A DNA stretch of 64,000 bases from Micromussa lordhowensis. Taxonomy: Eukaryota; Cnidaria; Anthozoa; Scleractinia; Lobophylliidae. Shown one piece after another: positions 47,593-58,900 of the stretch (position 1 is the first letter of the stretch; the number at the start of each line of letters is the position of its first letter). Location: assembly GCA_964020085.1 (NCBI GenBank), contig OZ026603.1, forward strand, positions 6,364,046 through 6,428,045, in the 5' to 3' direction. Both the position numbers and the translations under genes were made by a program. The notes beneath the pieces are model-generated. The model worked only from the letters and a program-made list of their open reading frames with translations. It did no database searches and was not told the DNA's origin.

Positions 47593-50500
47593 ATCTTGGA
47601 CACATTACATTTACAGTTAAAATACATAACATCTACAGATGCCTACTAAATATGTCTGGATTTATGAAAACCGTGTTAAAACGAAATCAAGTGGTTTTTT
47701 TTTAATTGCTGATTTCTTCAATTTAATTTTCTTCCTTGCTCTCGCTATGACAGCAGATTGTAATTCGTACCTAGCATGAAATGTAGAGAACTTCTTGCCG
47801 CATGTTTCATTGATCTTCCCTTTTTTTAAATTATTTATCCTACCACCCCCCCCCCCCCTCCCCCCTTCGAATTTCTACTAGGTTTAGTCCAGGCTTCACT
47901 CGTTTGAATTCAGTTCGCGCGTTCGTTGACTCTGACATGGAGCCGATCGCTTAGCGTTCTGCATTTGCTGTCTAAAGGAAGTCTGCCTGAGGACATCATT
48001 AAATCCAATGAAGGTGCAAGTCTAACGGTTTGCTAGCAAGCGCGGTCTATTATCCTACGCGGTAAGGCGGGCCTGATATGTATCAACGGAACATTTAGTC
48101 CCGTAAGAGTAGGCCGTTTGCCCTGTAGCGATAATGTTGTGCTTGCTTTAGACAGCAAAGATCTTTAGCCACTTCAATTTAGGGCTTATAGGTGCAATGG
48201 ACTAGACATTTCCAGCTGCTGTTGGCGTTATTTGCCCTGAACTTTGATTTGGCTAAAGACTTGGAAAAAAATCTGTTGAAATGTGGATATGCCATTCCGC
48301 GCTCGACAAAAATCAAGTTCATCCGGGACATTGCTATTTGCAAGCAAAGCATGGCCAGGAGCAGAGTGAAGAACATGAGTTCAAGCGCTGATCGTGAGTA
48401 GAATTTCCTTGTTTGATCAATTTTAGGCGTTCTCGGCTTCGCTAACTATCAGAACTGTCTGTGATTCGCTAGCGCGGAAGAATTTTATTTGCGTGTCTTC
48501 CGGCTGATGATTGATCAGTTTGTTGAAGTGTTGACATGTTGAAGTGCTCGCCAACTCATGATTATGGCCTAGTTTGTTTAAAGTTCGATCCATTCTCGAT
48601 GTAGGAAGCTCTTGTTTAGTCCATTTAGGACGATGCAGGTTATAGAAAGCTAAACTTGATCAACTCTCCGCCGCCGTTTTTGACATCTGTGCCTTCGTGT
48701 GTTTATGTAGACCGTGGCTCCAATTTCATGTTCAAAGCACTCTTAATTAAATTGTAGAATTCATGATTCATCGAAAAGACGGTGAAACTAGTCCTCCTGG
48801 CCTGAAAAGGCATCCAGGAGAGTTATTTCCCTTTATTTGAGCTATGATAAGCCTTGTGGAAAGCTAGCGCTAAGACAGAATTGTATCACGATAATCAGTG
48901 ACAAGTCAAATTCTGTGGCTACGTTTTTGCGAATCCAGACAGATATTGAAAGTAAATGTCACGTAAGGGCTACTAGTTGGCTGAAATGTAGAAGCAAATA
49001 GTCCATTTGACTGCTTACAATGCTCTTTTTTCCATGACTGGCTAATTTAATGCCTAGGAAAGACATAGTGAGGTCATTTAGCTAAAATCACAGAGGTTAA
49101 ACATGTCTAAATTAGTGCCGCGAATCAAGTGATCAATTTAAGCTCTGATTAAGCTTTGTTTGGCTAGTTCGACTCATTTGAAGCGATTTCAAAGGCTTGC
49201 ATAGGCATGACATAGCTTCTATTAAAGAGTACATGAGGTAGAAAGCACTCTCAGTACTACATGGTTTTATTTATGTACACTATCTGACCGATTTCCTAAA
49301 AACGTGCCTGCTGTTTTTAGTGCCTGCAGCCTTTAACACGGTTTTCATAAATCCAGACATAAATACATAATAGTTAAAGATATATTTATTAAAAAGAAGA
49401 GCCGCTGTACAAAATGCGGCCCTGGATTCTCTTTTAAAACCAGTAAACTCATAGGTAGGGATAAAATCAGCTAGCGCATTCCGCAACTTAGCTGATACGT
49501 AAGAAAAAAGAGAACTAAGACCATAACTGGTTGTTCCAGGTTAATTGAGGGACAAAATGTAATTTCCGCGAAGATCATGCATAACAAAGGGGCCGGGACA
49601 GAAAACGTATTTTTCACATAAGCAGAAAAACCCTTTAAAAAAAAAAACAAACGTAACAAACATACCTTTATGAAGTAATACGAGGAAATTTTGAATGCGC
49701 TTATTGCATAGAGATGTAGAGCTTGACTTTCGCAGTAAGAGGACAGGTAATCTGCAGATATAAATATCGTTATTCTCCTATTTACATCATTATACCGTTT
49801 CTTTGACACGAGAATTAGAGCGAAATGAAAGCACAACTTTGTCGCGAATTTTCTATGATTAAAAACTTGTTCAGAAATCCAAAATCTAAGTTAACAGCAC
49901 ACACCACGTCTACTCCTGAGTATCTGGCTAGAAATCATTTCCTCAGGCCGCGCTTCAGCCATCCGATGAGGGCCAGTCTCGTGCTTCTTAACTTGCCTCG
50001 CTCATGCCCAAAAAGAATTCTGGGTAATTCTGCCATTCCATGACAAGGGAAGAGTCCCGATTCTCATTTTGTAGATTTCTTTATAAGTGTCGGGCCACCC
50101 AGTCCTACCAGCAAAATACAGCCTCCATTGACGTTTTTAGCTGTCAAAACGTGCCCAAATTGTATCGGTAGGTCTTGGAATTCGTCCACAGAAAGGCCAG
50201 AGAGACAACTTCACTCGTGAACCACCATGTTTGCAACAGAGCCTTTAAAGCGTCCCAGTCTGCATGAAACCATCTCTCGCCTCTCTCTAAGACAAGACCA
50301 GACACGCACGGTTCTTACGTTACGTTTGTGCCTATGAAATCAACTGAAATGGCAATTGCTGGTTTAAAAAATGAAAAAAAAAAACAGCATGTTCATTTTT
50401 TTTGGTAGGCTAGCCATCGAAGAGCCAGAACATTTGCGCATGCGCTGACGGAATGTTTGAACAAGAGAGAAAAACGCAGTACCTCCAGACACCGGCGCTG

Positions 50501-50799
50501 GAGCGTCGTACCAAACGAGTCATCCCGGGATTTCGGCCCGTGCGATCGCTTTTGGACGCAGTTGGTCCTTCGCTGCTTTCTCCAAACCATATGTGACAAA
50601 TCCCACGCCTACTCACAGCTCCAAACTGCCCTTGTCAATATAGCGTAAGAATTAGATGGCTTATATATTGAAGAGAAAAGTCATTTTATCTGTCATATGG
50701 TAAGCACTGGAGTCGCAGATTAAAAAGTGTGCGCATGCGCCCTGCTAAAGGTAACATACATACAGTCATAAGCTTTTTCCGAATAACTACAGGAGCTAA
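47593..50799. repeat. Array unit 11 (right edge, degenerate)
   Basis: 3,207 bp; insert at 47653-49359. It lacks about 51 bp near 50581 (TTTCTCCAAACC, where other units have an intervening segment), lost a few bases near 50722, and has TTCTTAACTTGCC (49987) in place of TTCTTACTGTTGCC, which shifts the local plus-strand open frame. It is the most altered long unit, consistent with its position at the array edge. Confidence 0.95.
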
Positions 50800-50912
50800 C
50801 TGAGTAACAACTAAATTTATGTTAAAGATAAGCAACTAATTAACAATGACCGAAGCTGAGAAATATTTGCGTATTAAAAGTGCAAACTAAGAAAGGTCAA
50901 TAAAGAGTATGT

Positions 50913-51453
50913 CCAGGTTTGACCCTAATTAGATGCACGGTAATTTCAATAAGCGTCATGAAGTGTCCCCTTGCTCTTCTCCCCAACTTTAACATCACTT
51001 GTTTCTCAGAATACAGACAATTAATGCCACAAAGTGTCCCCCAAATGCTGCTCCTCAAGTAAGGATTATCAGCTGCATTTACCCTAAGATAAAAATAACA
51101 CTAACCTTTACCCTAACCTAGTGTATGTACCAATTTTTAATTTCAAACTCTAATTTCAAAACAACAACAAATCTTCAAAATTTCCTATTTCCATCAATTT
51201 TACTAATCCTTTGAGAAAAACTATTTCTCTCCAAATATACCTAAAAATCACCAAAAAATTCACAAAACAACCCAAAACATAGATATGTGGGATGAGCAGA
51301 GAGATTCTTGATTGCTTGAAACGTAAACGAGATATTTGCATTAAAAACATAATACCCAGCCAAAGTACGGCTTTTAGGTTTAGCCCCGCCTTAAAGGGAC
51401 ACTTTGTGTTAGATGTCAAAATTCGCCATGCATCTAATTAGGGTCAAACCTGG
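50913..51453. mobile_element. MITE with perfect 25-bp inverted repeats
   Basis: Left end CCAGGTTTGACCCTAATTAG... (50913-50937) is the exact complement of 51429-51453. The match continues imperfectly inward, and the element is 541 bp. It is AT-rich with no credible coding frame. Outside the repeats, TATGT on the left and CCTA on the right leave open a TA target-site duplication with slightly longer, degenerate termini. It sits 113 bp beyond the right edge of the array. Confidence 0.8.
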
Positions 51454-52230
51454 CCTAACCGTAGAAATAAAGCTGCGTTTTCAAACATTTCTCCAGCATA
51501 GTGTTGCGGAGCGTGACTGCCTGAAAGTGTAAGGATATAAACATTGAGCAAATGGTATAGCCAATGGCAAAACTAACCAAATATAACTGAGACACACAGT
51601 AAAACCATTTGTTTTTATTTTTTTACCTCATAATAACATCACTGCCTAACTTTGTGTTAATTGTAAATTGTAAAATAGCCCTGCCCAAAAAACTTAAACA
51701 AACCCATTCTTGTAGAAATGCTAACCAACTGTTGTGTCACCACCTCTACTTATCAATCAATCTTACATATATCCTTTATTAAATAAGTGCCTGATCGTTC
51801 AAGCGCCAATGGCACTAATTGGAAGCACAGATAAAATACAATATTATTAACAGTCATTTCAATAGCTTAAAGCATTTTTCTTAAAAACTACCTGAAATAC
51901 GTTTCATTATTTGCACTGAATATATTTCTTATACAGTGAGAAATAAGTTGAGCATAATTTGCAATGCCTTCCACGTCTCATGGTTCTGAAAGTTGACAAA
52001 GATCTGATGGTCCTTTCCTGTTTAGTTAGTTTGCCCATAGCGATGGCCCAAGTAATTGATAGAGTGTTTCCCATTATTGACTTATTGGACTCTCAGAAGC
52101 GGTTGGTTTACTTAGTTACAGTTCTATCATTGATCATTTACTGTATGAAACAAGGAACGTCATGATTTAGAAAAATTAAACTAAGGCACACGGCTAGTTT
52201 ATACGTCCTCACAATGGCTCTGATAAAGAT
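51454..52230. other. No gene recognised
   Basis: AT-rich sequence. The 68-codon open frame at 51959-52165 has no domain or splice support. Confidence 0.4.
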
Positions 52231-52620
52231 GACAGCCAATCTACTTCCCAGGGTCCTCTCTACCTCGAGGTAGAGAGGGGACGCTGGAAACGAGGTTGGA
52301 TGGCAACAACGATTCTACTATTGGATCGAACTGTCTAACTGATCGAGCCGCTAGCGAGGATCATACCAACTATCAGAGGGTTAAGAGACGAGGGTTCTAT
52401 CGACCATTAGAGAGCTGGAGGCAGCCTCGTTCTTCCTGCCCCCAAGAGCGAACCTCCCTCTCAGTCTCGCTCTCGGTGGCCAAAAGAAGAGAGACCCTGG
52501 AACTAGTCCGTTGGAGAGTTACGTCATCACCAGTAAAATCACGTGGTCTTAGTTTACTCTCAGATGGCGCTTGTTCCTCACCAAGAGACCATCGTCCCTA
52601 ATTCAAGTCACAGTTTTCGG
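52231..52620. repeat. Palindromic repeat remnant(s)
   Basis: Contains a perfect 24-bp palindrome at 52255-52278 (CCTCTCTACCTC and its complement), embedded in longer imperfect arms (CCCAGGGTCC on the left, GGGGACGCTGG on the right). About 200 bp on, a GAGAGACCCTGGAAC segment resembles one arm again. The 101-codon frame at 52296-52601 covers this and has no domain; I treat it as repeat. Confidence 0.45.
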
Positions 52621-52731
52621 CAACCTGCAGAGTCCGGGATTTTTGTTGGAATTCTATCCTGCAGCCATTTTCTGTGGAGGGAAACAAATTAAGAATGAAG
52701 CTTTTGTCAGGTATTGATTTTTAAGAATGGT

Positions 52732-52737
52732 TTTATT
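52732..52737 (-). terminator. Polyadenylation signal of the TPR gene
   Basis: AATAAA on the minus strand, about 260 bp beyond the TAA stop at 52994. Spacing and orientation suit the 3' end of the gene; no transcript evidence. Confidence 0.45.
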
Positions 52738-52993
52738 TGAATTTTATCAAGAAAATATAAAATTCTCACCTTGAGTACATTCTTTCGCCCAAATATGGAA
52801 GGTCCTGAAAAAGATTAAATGGACAAATATGACTGACGCAATTGTACTAGGAAGTCTCGATTACAAGCTCGCTAGTGGAGTCCTTTAGAAGTAAATAGCA
52901 GTTAACTCTAGGAGGCCTCAACGAACTGGGCGTTTGTTTCTTTAAATAACTCCTCAGACACGACATGGTGTGTAGTTTATCACAGAGGACACC

Positions 52994-55900
52994 TTATGTA
53001 CTATACATGACATTTATTAAGCCACCATTCCGCATACCCACCTCGTTGGGTTCCAGGTCGTCATCTTCCTTAAAGAGATCTCGAATTCCAATGAACCTTC
53101 TGTTGCTGCACACGCAAGCACTCTTTGTATTTACCACATCTCTCAGAATCACGCGCGGAGCACTTGAATTGCACGTGCTAGCTGAGGAAGTCGCATGTAA
53201 AGTTGGCCCTTGTGGATGTCCACTGCTCATGTGTAGAGAATATTTGTGATGCGAAATACTTGGCTCGGTATGAAAGCGTTCAAGGTTTGCCTCAGAGTGT
53301 TTCACGAGTTGAGGAGGACATGTCCGAACACGTCGTTGTAGTTTCGCAACTCCGCCTATAAATGTTGATGAAGAATGAGTAGCTACTATCTTGGTACTGT
53401 TCCTTGTTGGAAGCGGATTGTCTGTAAAAAAAAAAACAGATATAAGGGCTAAGTTACTGGACAGGTTTTATTTAATTGATAGTTCAGAATTGGTTTGAAT
53501 TTCAACTGTCAGCTGTGAAATAAAGGCTGCGTTTTTAACTGCTAGCTATGATCTGAGACCTCCTAAATTCACAACTTTTTAAATTACTAACAGCTCATGG
53601 ATTCCTGCTCAGAGGTCGGCGAAATTTCACTTATCGCTGAGATTCTACATGTTTCTAGTATGCCAATAGCCTTCCGGGCCATCTTAATCGATGATCAGAT
53701 GCCAAAAAAGACAATGGAACATTTGTAGCATTTTATGTGGGTACTGGCTGTTGATTAACTGCTTCAAGACATTGGGATTTGCACTTGTATCAGTTTTAAT
53801 ATGTCCGCCCAAACATTCTGTGGTGACCATTGATTTCTGCTAAGTGTTCAAAATAACTGATAAAATGTTAAATAGTACCTGTGGGTGGTGAAAATGGTTG
53901 TTTCGATTCAAGTCTTCCCTTAGCTGACCGCGGTTTTGTAGTCATCTCCATGTCGATGACGTCACGGACAGATAGCGAGTGAGACACGCGAATTGAAGGG
54001 AGAAATCTTAAAGAACAGATGCTACGGTAAGTAAATGAGAAAAAGTTCATTTTGGGCATAGAACTACCCGGTAAGTACACTTGTTAGCTCTTAGAAACTT
54101 TTTGTGAGTGAAATATTGAGTTAATTTGATCAATTGTTTAACTGACTTGAACGACTGACTGACTGGCTGACTAAATAACGGACTGACTCTGTTATTGACT
54201 GACTGACTGACTGGCTGACTAGCTGACTGGCTGACTGACTGACTGACTGACTGGCTGACTGGCTGACTGACTGGCTGACTGGCTGACTGGCTCTGAATGA
54301 CTGACTGACTGACTGGCTGACTGACTGACTGACTGACTGACTGACTGACTGGCTGACTGGCTGACTGACTGGCTCACTGGCTGACTGACTGACTGACTGA
54401 CTGACTGACTGGCTGACTGGCTGACGGACTGGCTGACTGGTTGACTGACTGACTAACTCGCTGGCTGACTGACTGACTGACTGACTAACTCGCTGTCCAA
54501 CTGTCTCACTTACTGACAGTTCTGACTATTTGACTGACGGACAGGTTGGCTGTTTGATAGTTTGACTGTCTGATCGACGGCCGATTGTCTTACTGAAAGA
54601 CCTATCATGACTGACTGGCTAGCTGGCTGATTGATAGCTCACTTGATTGATTGACGATTGTCTAAGATTGACTGATTACATGTACAATGTTTCAGCTAGA
54701 TCTAAAGTCCAATCAAACGTACCGATCAAACAGTGTCTGAAAGTGAGTCCTGAGGTCCTTGATGTTTACGAACATCACTGCATCTGGATTGACCTCACAG
54801 GCCTTTAAAAAAAGAAACAGTTGCCTTATGCGCAACAGAGCGCGAAGAAGATAGGTGACGTGAGGTGATGTTAAAATTCCACTTTAAACAACATGAACAA
54901 CACAGACTGCGGTATTTAAAGCAGGTGCGCACTACAGAGATCATTATATAATTTAACTCTGTGTGTTTCATCAAAAACGCCAAGGAAAAAATAACTATCC
55001 AATCTCATAATTGAAATTCCCGAACGTGATGTGAACAAACTGAGAGCTTTTCACTACCTTGGGAAGGTTAATGTTTTACCTGAAAATGTTAGAATTTGAT
55101 TTACTGAGAAATGAAAACCATTGATTCTTGATGGGTCACTAGAAATATTTTTCTGTTGCTTACCTTTTTAAGATCACGTTCTTGCTTGGAGATTTTAAGA
55201 TGGGTTTCTTCTTGCTGTGAAGGGACGATCAATTCTTTTAACAGACGCATTGACATATTTTTCGTAAGGGTCTGTATTGATTTCTAATAGCTATATAACT
55301 CTGGACTGTTAATTACCATGCAACGTTGATGCACATGTTTTAACTTTAAACAAAGGTATTCATCATCTGGCAAAACGCTTCGAAAATTGTGTGACCAGAA
55401 CTATTGATTTCGATAGTTTTATACTGAGGTAAATTGATCATTTATATGCATAGATTACGTGTTTACAGGTGAAAGTCTCTAATTAACAATTAGATTATGA
55501 GCTCGAGATTTCTAAGAGGTGATAGTTGATGAGACCGAAGGCCGAATCAACTATTGCCTCATAGAAATCGAGAGCGAATAATCTAATTGTTTTAGTAGAA
55601 TTCTAACTGAAATTAACGCAAATAACGGTTTCCAATGATTTTCCCACGTATTATTGAACTTTACCCATAAACAAAGTTGCAAGTATCGAACTGTCCTTGG
55701 CAAATTTGCAGTTGTTTACGCGCGTACCCGCTTTTTCAATATTTTTAAGTTTTTAAAGTTAAAAATGCTTAAAAGTGTCTTCTCAGGAATTTAATTACCT
55801 GTTTACATCTAAAATTCCTTCCAAAACTTTGGAAAACTATAAAAACATCGCATTTCGTGGACGACCGGCGGCCAACTGTACTCTAATGGCTGATAGTATA

Positions 55901-58900
55901 CGAGTAGCTCAGCCAATCAGATTGCAGCATTTGCATTAGTATACTAGTAGAATTCTACTAAAACTTATTAGACTATAATTATTCGTATTCTCGGTTTTGG
56001 ACTGGCACTAGCTTGGAACTGAGGCTAATGCGGGAGTCTTTTCAAATGCAAATGAATAATCTCTTTTTAATGATATTATATCTTGCATAAGCCTCCGTTG
56101 CAAGCTAATTCCAGTCCAGTATCGAGAATCCAAATGGGAAGGAGCACGTCCAAATGGCTGAGCGTATGTACGGTGGTGATTTTATAATTAAATACATTGT
56201 TAATATCATATTTAAACAGTAGACGACGATTTGACTCTGGCGGAATTCCCCTTGGCGAGAACATTGGAAGTTTACACCTCTCATGAGAAAACCGTTGTTG
56301 TAAGAAATTGATGAGCTGTATGCGCTGGCCAAGAGATGTTGCTGGGTAACCTAACCTATTCTTGTTGTAGGAAGGTAGATCATGTCTATTATTCTGATTG
56401 ACAAAAAAAACATCTTTGGGTATTTCAATTTTTCTAAATATAAATTAGCAGTGGAGGGTTGAAAACCTGCATTGAAACTTGTGAAAGGTGTATCGATTAG
56501 CGGAAGGCAGAAGGGTGGGGTAAGGATAAGAAGACTATGGGGTGATGTTGAATATGCTAGACGTCATACAAAAGGCTTTCTCTACCAATCATCACTTTGT
56601 ATCAACCTTGATTTTCTTGAAGAGCCCTCTGAGAAGCCAACCACCGACTTGAGTTGGACTCAACTGGATGACAAAGCTAGCATCAGATAGAGCCTGCCAA
56701 ACAAAACGGTATCAAGTGCTAGTAAGGAGAAGGTTATTTTTAGCAAGTAGCTGACGGGTATAAGTATTGTAACCCCATTATAAATCAATTGTATGGCCCC
56801 CTTCTCTTCTAAAAACAACCCACCCCCGATAATTAGCCTTTTCACAATCTATCAGGCCCATAAAAAATGTTGAGACTATTATTTCGCGGGTTTACAGCAA
56901 TTCTCTTTTTACGAAAAAGCTTTAATAGCAACATAAAGATTAAGATAAAATTAAGTAACTTCTTGGACTGTTTCGTTTACTACAATATTGCTGGTTGTTG
57001 GACGTTAGCTTTCATTACCTTGTCTTGCTGTTTTCGAAGGAAACTAACCAATGATCTGACGCAGAATAAATCCTATGGAAAAGCAGTTAGAATCATCAGT
57101 TAGAAATCAGTGCCAGAAGAAACCTCGCTTTTTTTTCTCTTAGACGACACAAACGGGCGCACGCTATTTGGAATTGTAGATCATGTTTTATTCTCCAAGC
57201 AACATTAAGGGTTGACGGAAGATAAGAGTACAAAGAATACATGCGACTTAGCAACAGTGATTAAGTGAGGTATGTGTACCACCGGGGGGGGGGGGGGAGA
57301 CTTTCGTATGCTGATCGAAAAGGTTGAGAATACTCGTCGACTGGCCCGCTTACGGTGTGTAAATCTTTGGCAAAGATTTCGTCTCACGTAAGGTGTTGAT
57401 GACGAAACGCTGCTATTTTTAGCTGCCAAAGTATCTTTAAGGGTGCACTCAAAGAAATAATAATAATGAAAAAAAAAACGCTCTTATTTCCGTTTTTAGG
57501 CTCGATTTCCATCAGTCTCTCGAGTGTGTTCTACTAACCTGGGCTTCTTTCCAGAACAGAGGCTGTTTATCAAGCCTATTTCTTTTCAGTTAAGTGTTAT
57601 CTTTTAGGGTTTAAATAAAGCTCGAGCCACGCGCAGATTGGTCTCCTTTAGGGGTTTAATTCAAATTATCCAACGAACGCATCCCGTCCTTTTCTATCTG
57701 GGAATTCCACCGGCTGTGTACCATGTGCCTAATCTTGGACCCAGGTCTCGACTCCCAATGGGTGGGAAACGAAACTTACCGGATTTCTGAAGTCAAGTAA
57801 GATAGCTTTGTCAATGCTGTTTAGAGCCTCGTTAAGCTCCCCTGGTAAGAAATGAAAAATATATTTTTAAGGTATAAATTACTCGGTAATTATAATACGT
57901 ATCTGGTTAATGTACTTCGTCGACATGTCGATGTCGAGAACATATATTTTCATTGGTGCTAAAACTGGGAGTGGATTGTTCACCGAGAAAAGTGATTTTT
58001 AGTGAATTTGAGCAATGAAAAAAAAAAAACATTATACTTACCCAAACAAACAAGCAACATTGGAAGAGCAAGTCATCGTGATTGGTAATTGTTGGGAAAA
58101 ACGTATAGGCCTCAGTTGATTAAATTAATGGCAGAGATCATAAAAAGCATCAATGAACTAAAGTACTCTTCTTTCAATCAGAGCGAAGTTTTACGCCGAG
58201 TGTACGTATAAGGAAAACTGAACAGGATCGACAGTAAGTGACTTCCAAACCTGTGTGAATGTGACAACAAGCTATTTTTGCAAGGGTAGGGACGTGTAGG
58301 TGTAGAACTCTTCCCGTGATGCAACCTGCCTGGCACTCATCCTGAAACGAAAGGTAATTCATTCATCCGGATTATTGTAAGTAAACACACGTGTCAAATG
58401 TATGCGGTACGATAATTTATGAATGATCGAGTCGTAGAAGCCTGCGTGGCAGGCGTTTCCTTTCCATTTTCCAGGCTTATCGTGCAAACGAGCGAACAAA
58501 CAAGCGCGCCTGTAGTGAGCAAACAATTGGGAGAAGGGCATGGGTAGGGGGTGAGTAAAAGGAGGAGAAGGGGTAGGGGTGGAGAGGATTTTCTCCCACC
58601 TCCTTAGTTCAATGAACTCGTCACAAACGATACAATGGTTCAATAATTCTAAGTAAAATACAGGTCCTGACGAAGGAAAAGAAACATAACTTGCGTCCCA
58701 ATTGCAATCTGACCCCCTACTATTACAAGAGAAAGCTACAATCAGATAAAAATGCTGTAACAGAACGCTACTACAATAAAACTGCATGGAATAAACAGCG
58801 CTGCGAAAGTAAAGATCATGATAAAAACGAAAAGGGATAAGAGATAAGGTCGCATACACAAATCACTCTACCTCAGAGGACTATAAAATATACGCTTTGG

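Larger units (their letters stand above)
13469..50799. repeat. Macrosatellite array: 1 short + 11 long tandem units
   Basis: Head-to-tail array of about 37.3 kb. Units are delimited here by ATCTTGGAGACATTACATT, which occurs at 13469, 15013, 18270, 21529, 24785, 28040, 31300, 34561, 37818, 41077, 44333 and 47593. Spacing is 1,544 bp once, then 3,255-3,261 bp; the last unit is 3,207 bp. The array stops at 50,799 on the unit boundary (GGAGCTAA, followed by unrelated sequence). By eye, most units differ by a handful of substitutions and by homopolymer length. None of the short open frames has a recognised function. Confidence 0.97.

Noticed and set aside
13799..50648. Recurring 60-161 codon open frames of the array (both strands) as a tandem gene family
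   Set aside because: They overlap on both strands, lack domains and break by chance indels between units. Their conservation is explained by homogenisation of the whole unit.
13469..50799. CRISPR, rDNA or histone-type array
   Set aside because: Unit length, the absence of short spaced direct repeats and the lack of any rRNA or histone motif exclude these.
53868..54080. 70-codon minus-strand frame as a separate small gene
   Set aside because: Its middle part is exon 9 of the TPR gene (53879-54006); the ends are intron sequence read through by chance.
58359..58859. 166-codon minus-strand frame
   Set aside because: It lies in the intron between exons 3 and 4 of the TPR gene, has no domain, and contains low-complexity Pro-rich sequence from a purine-rich tract.
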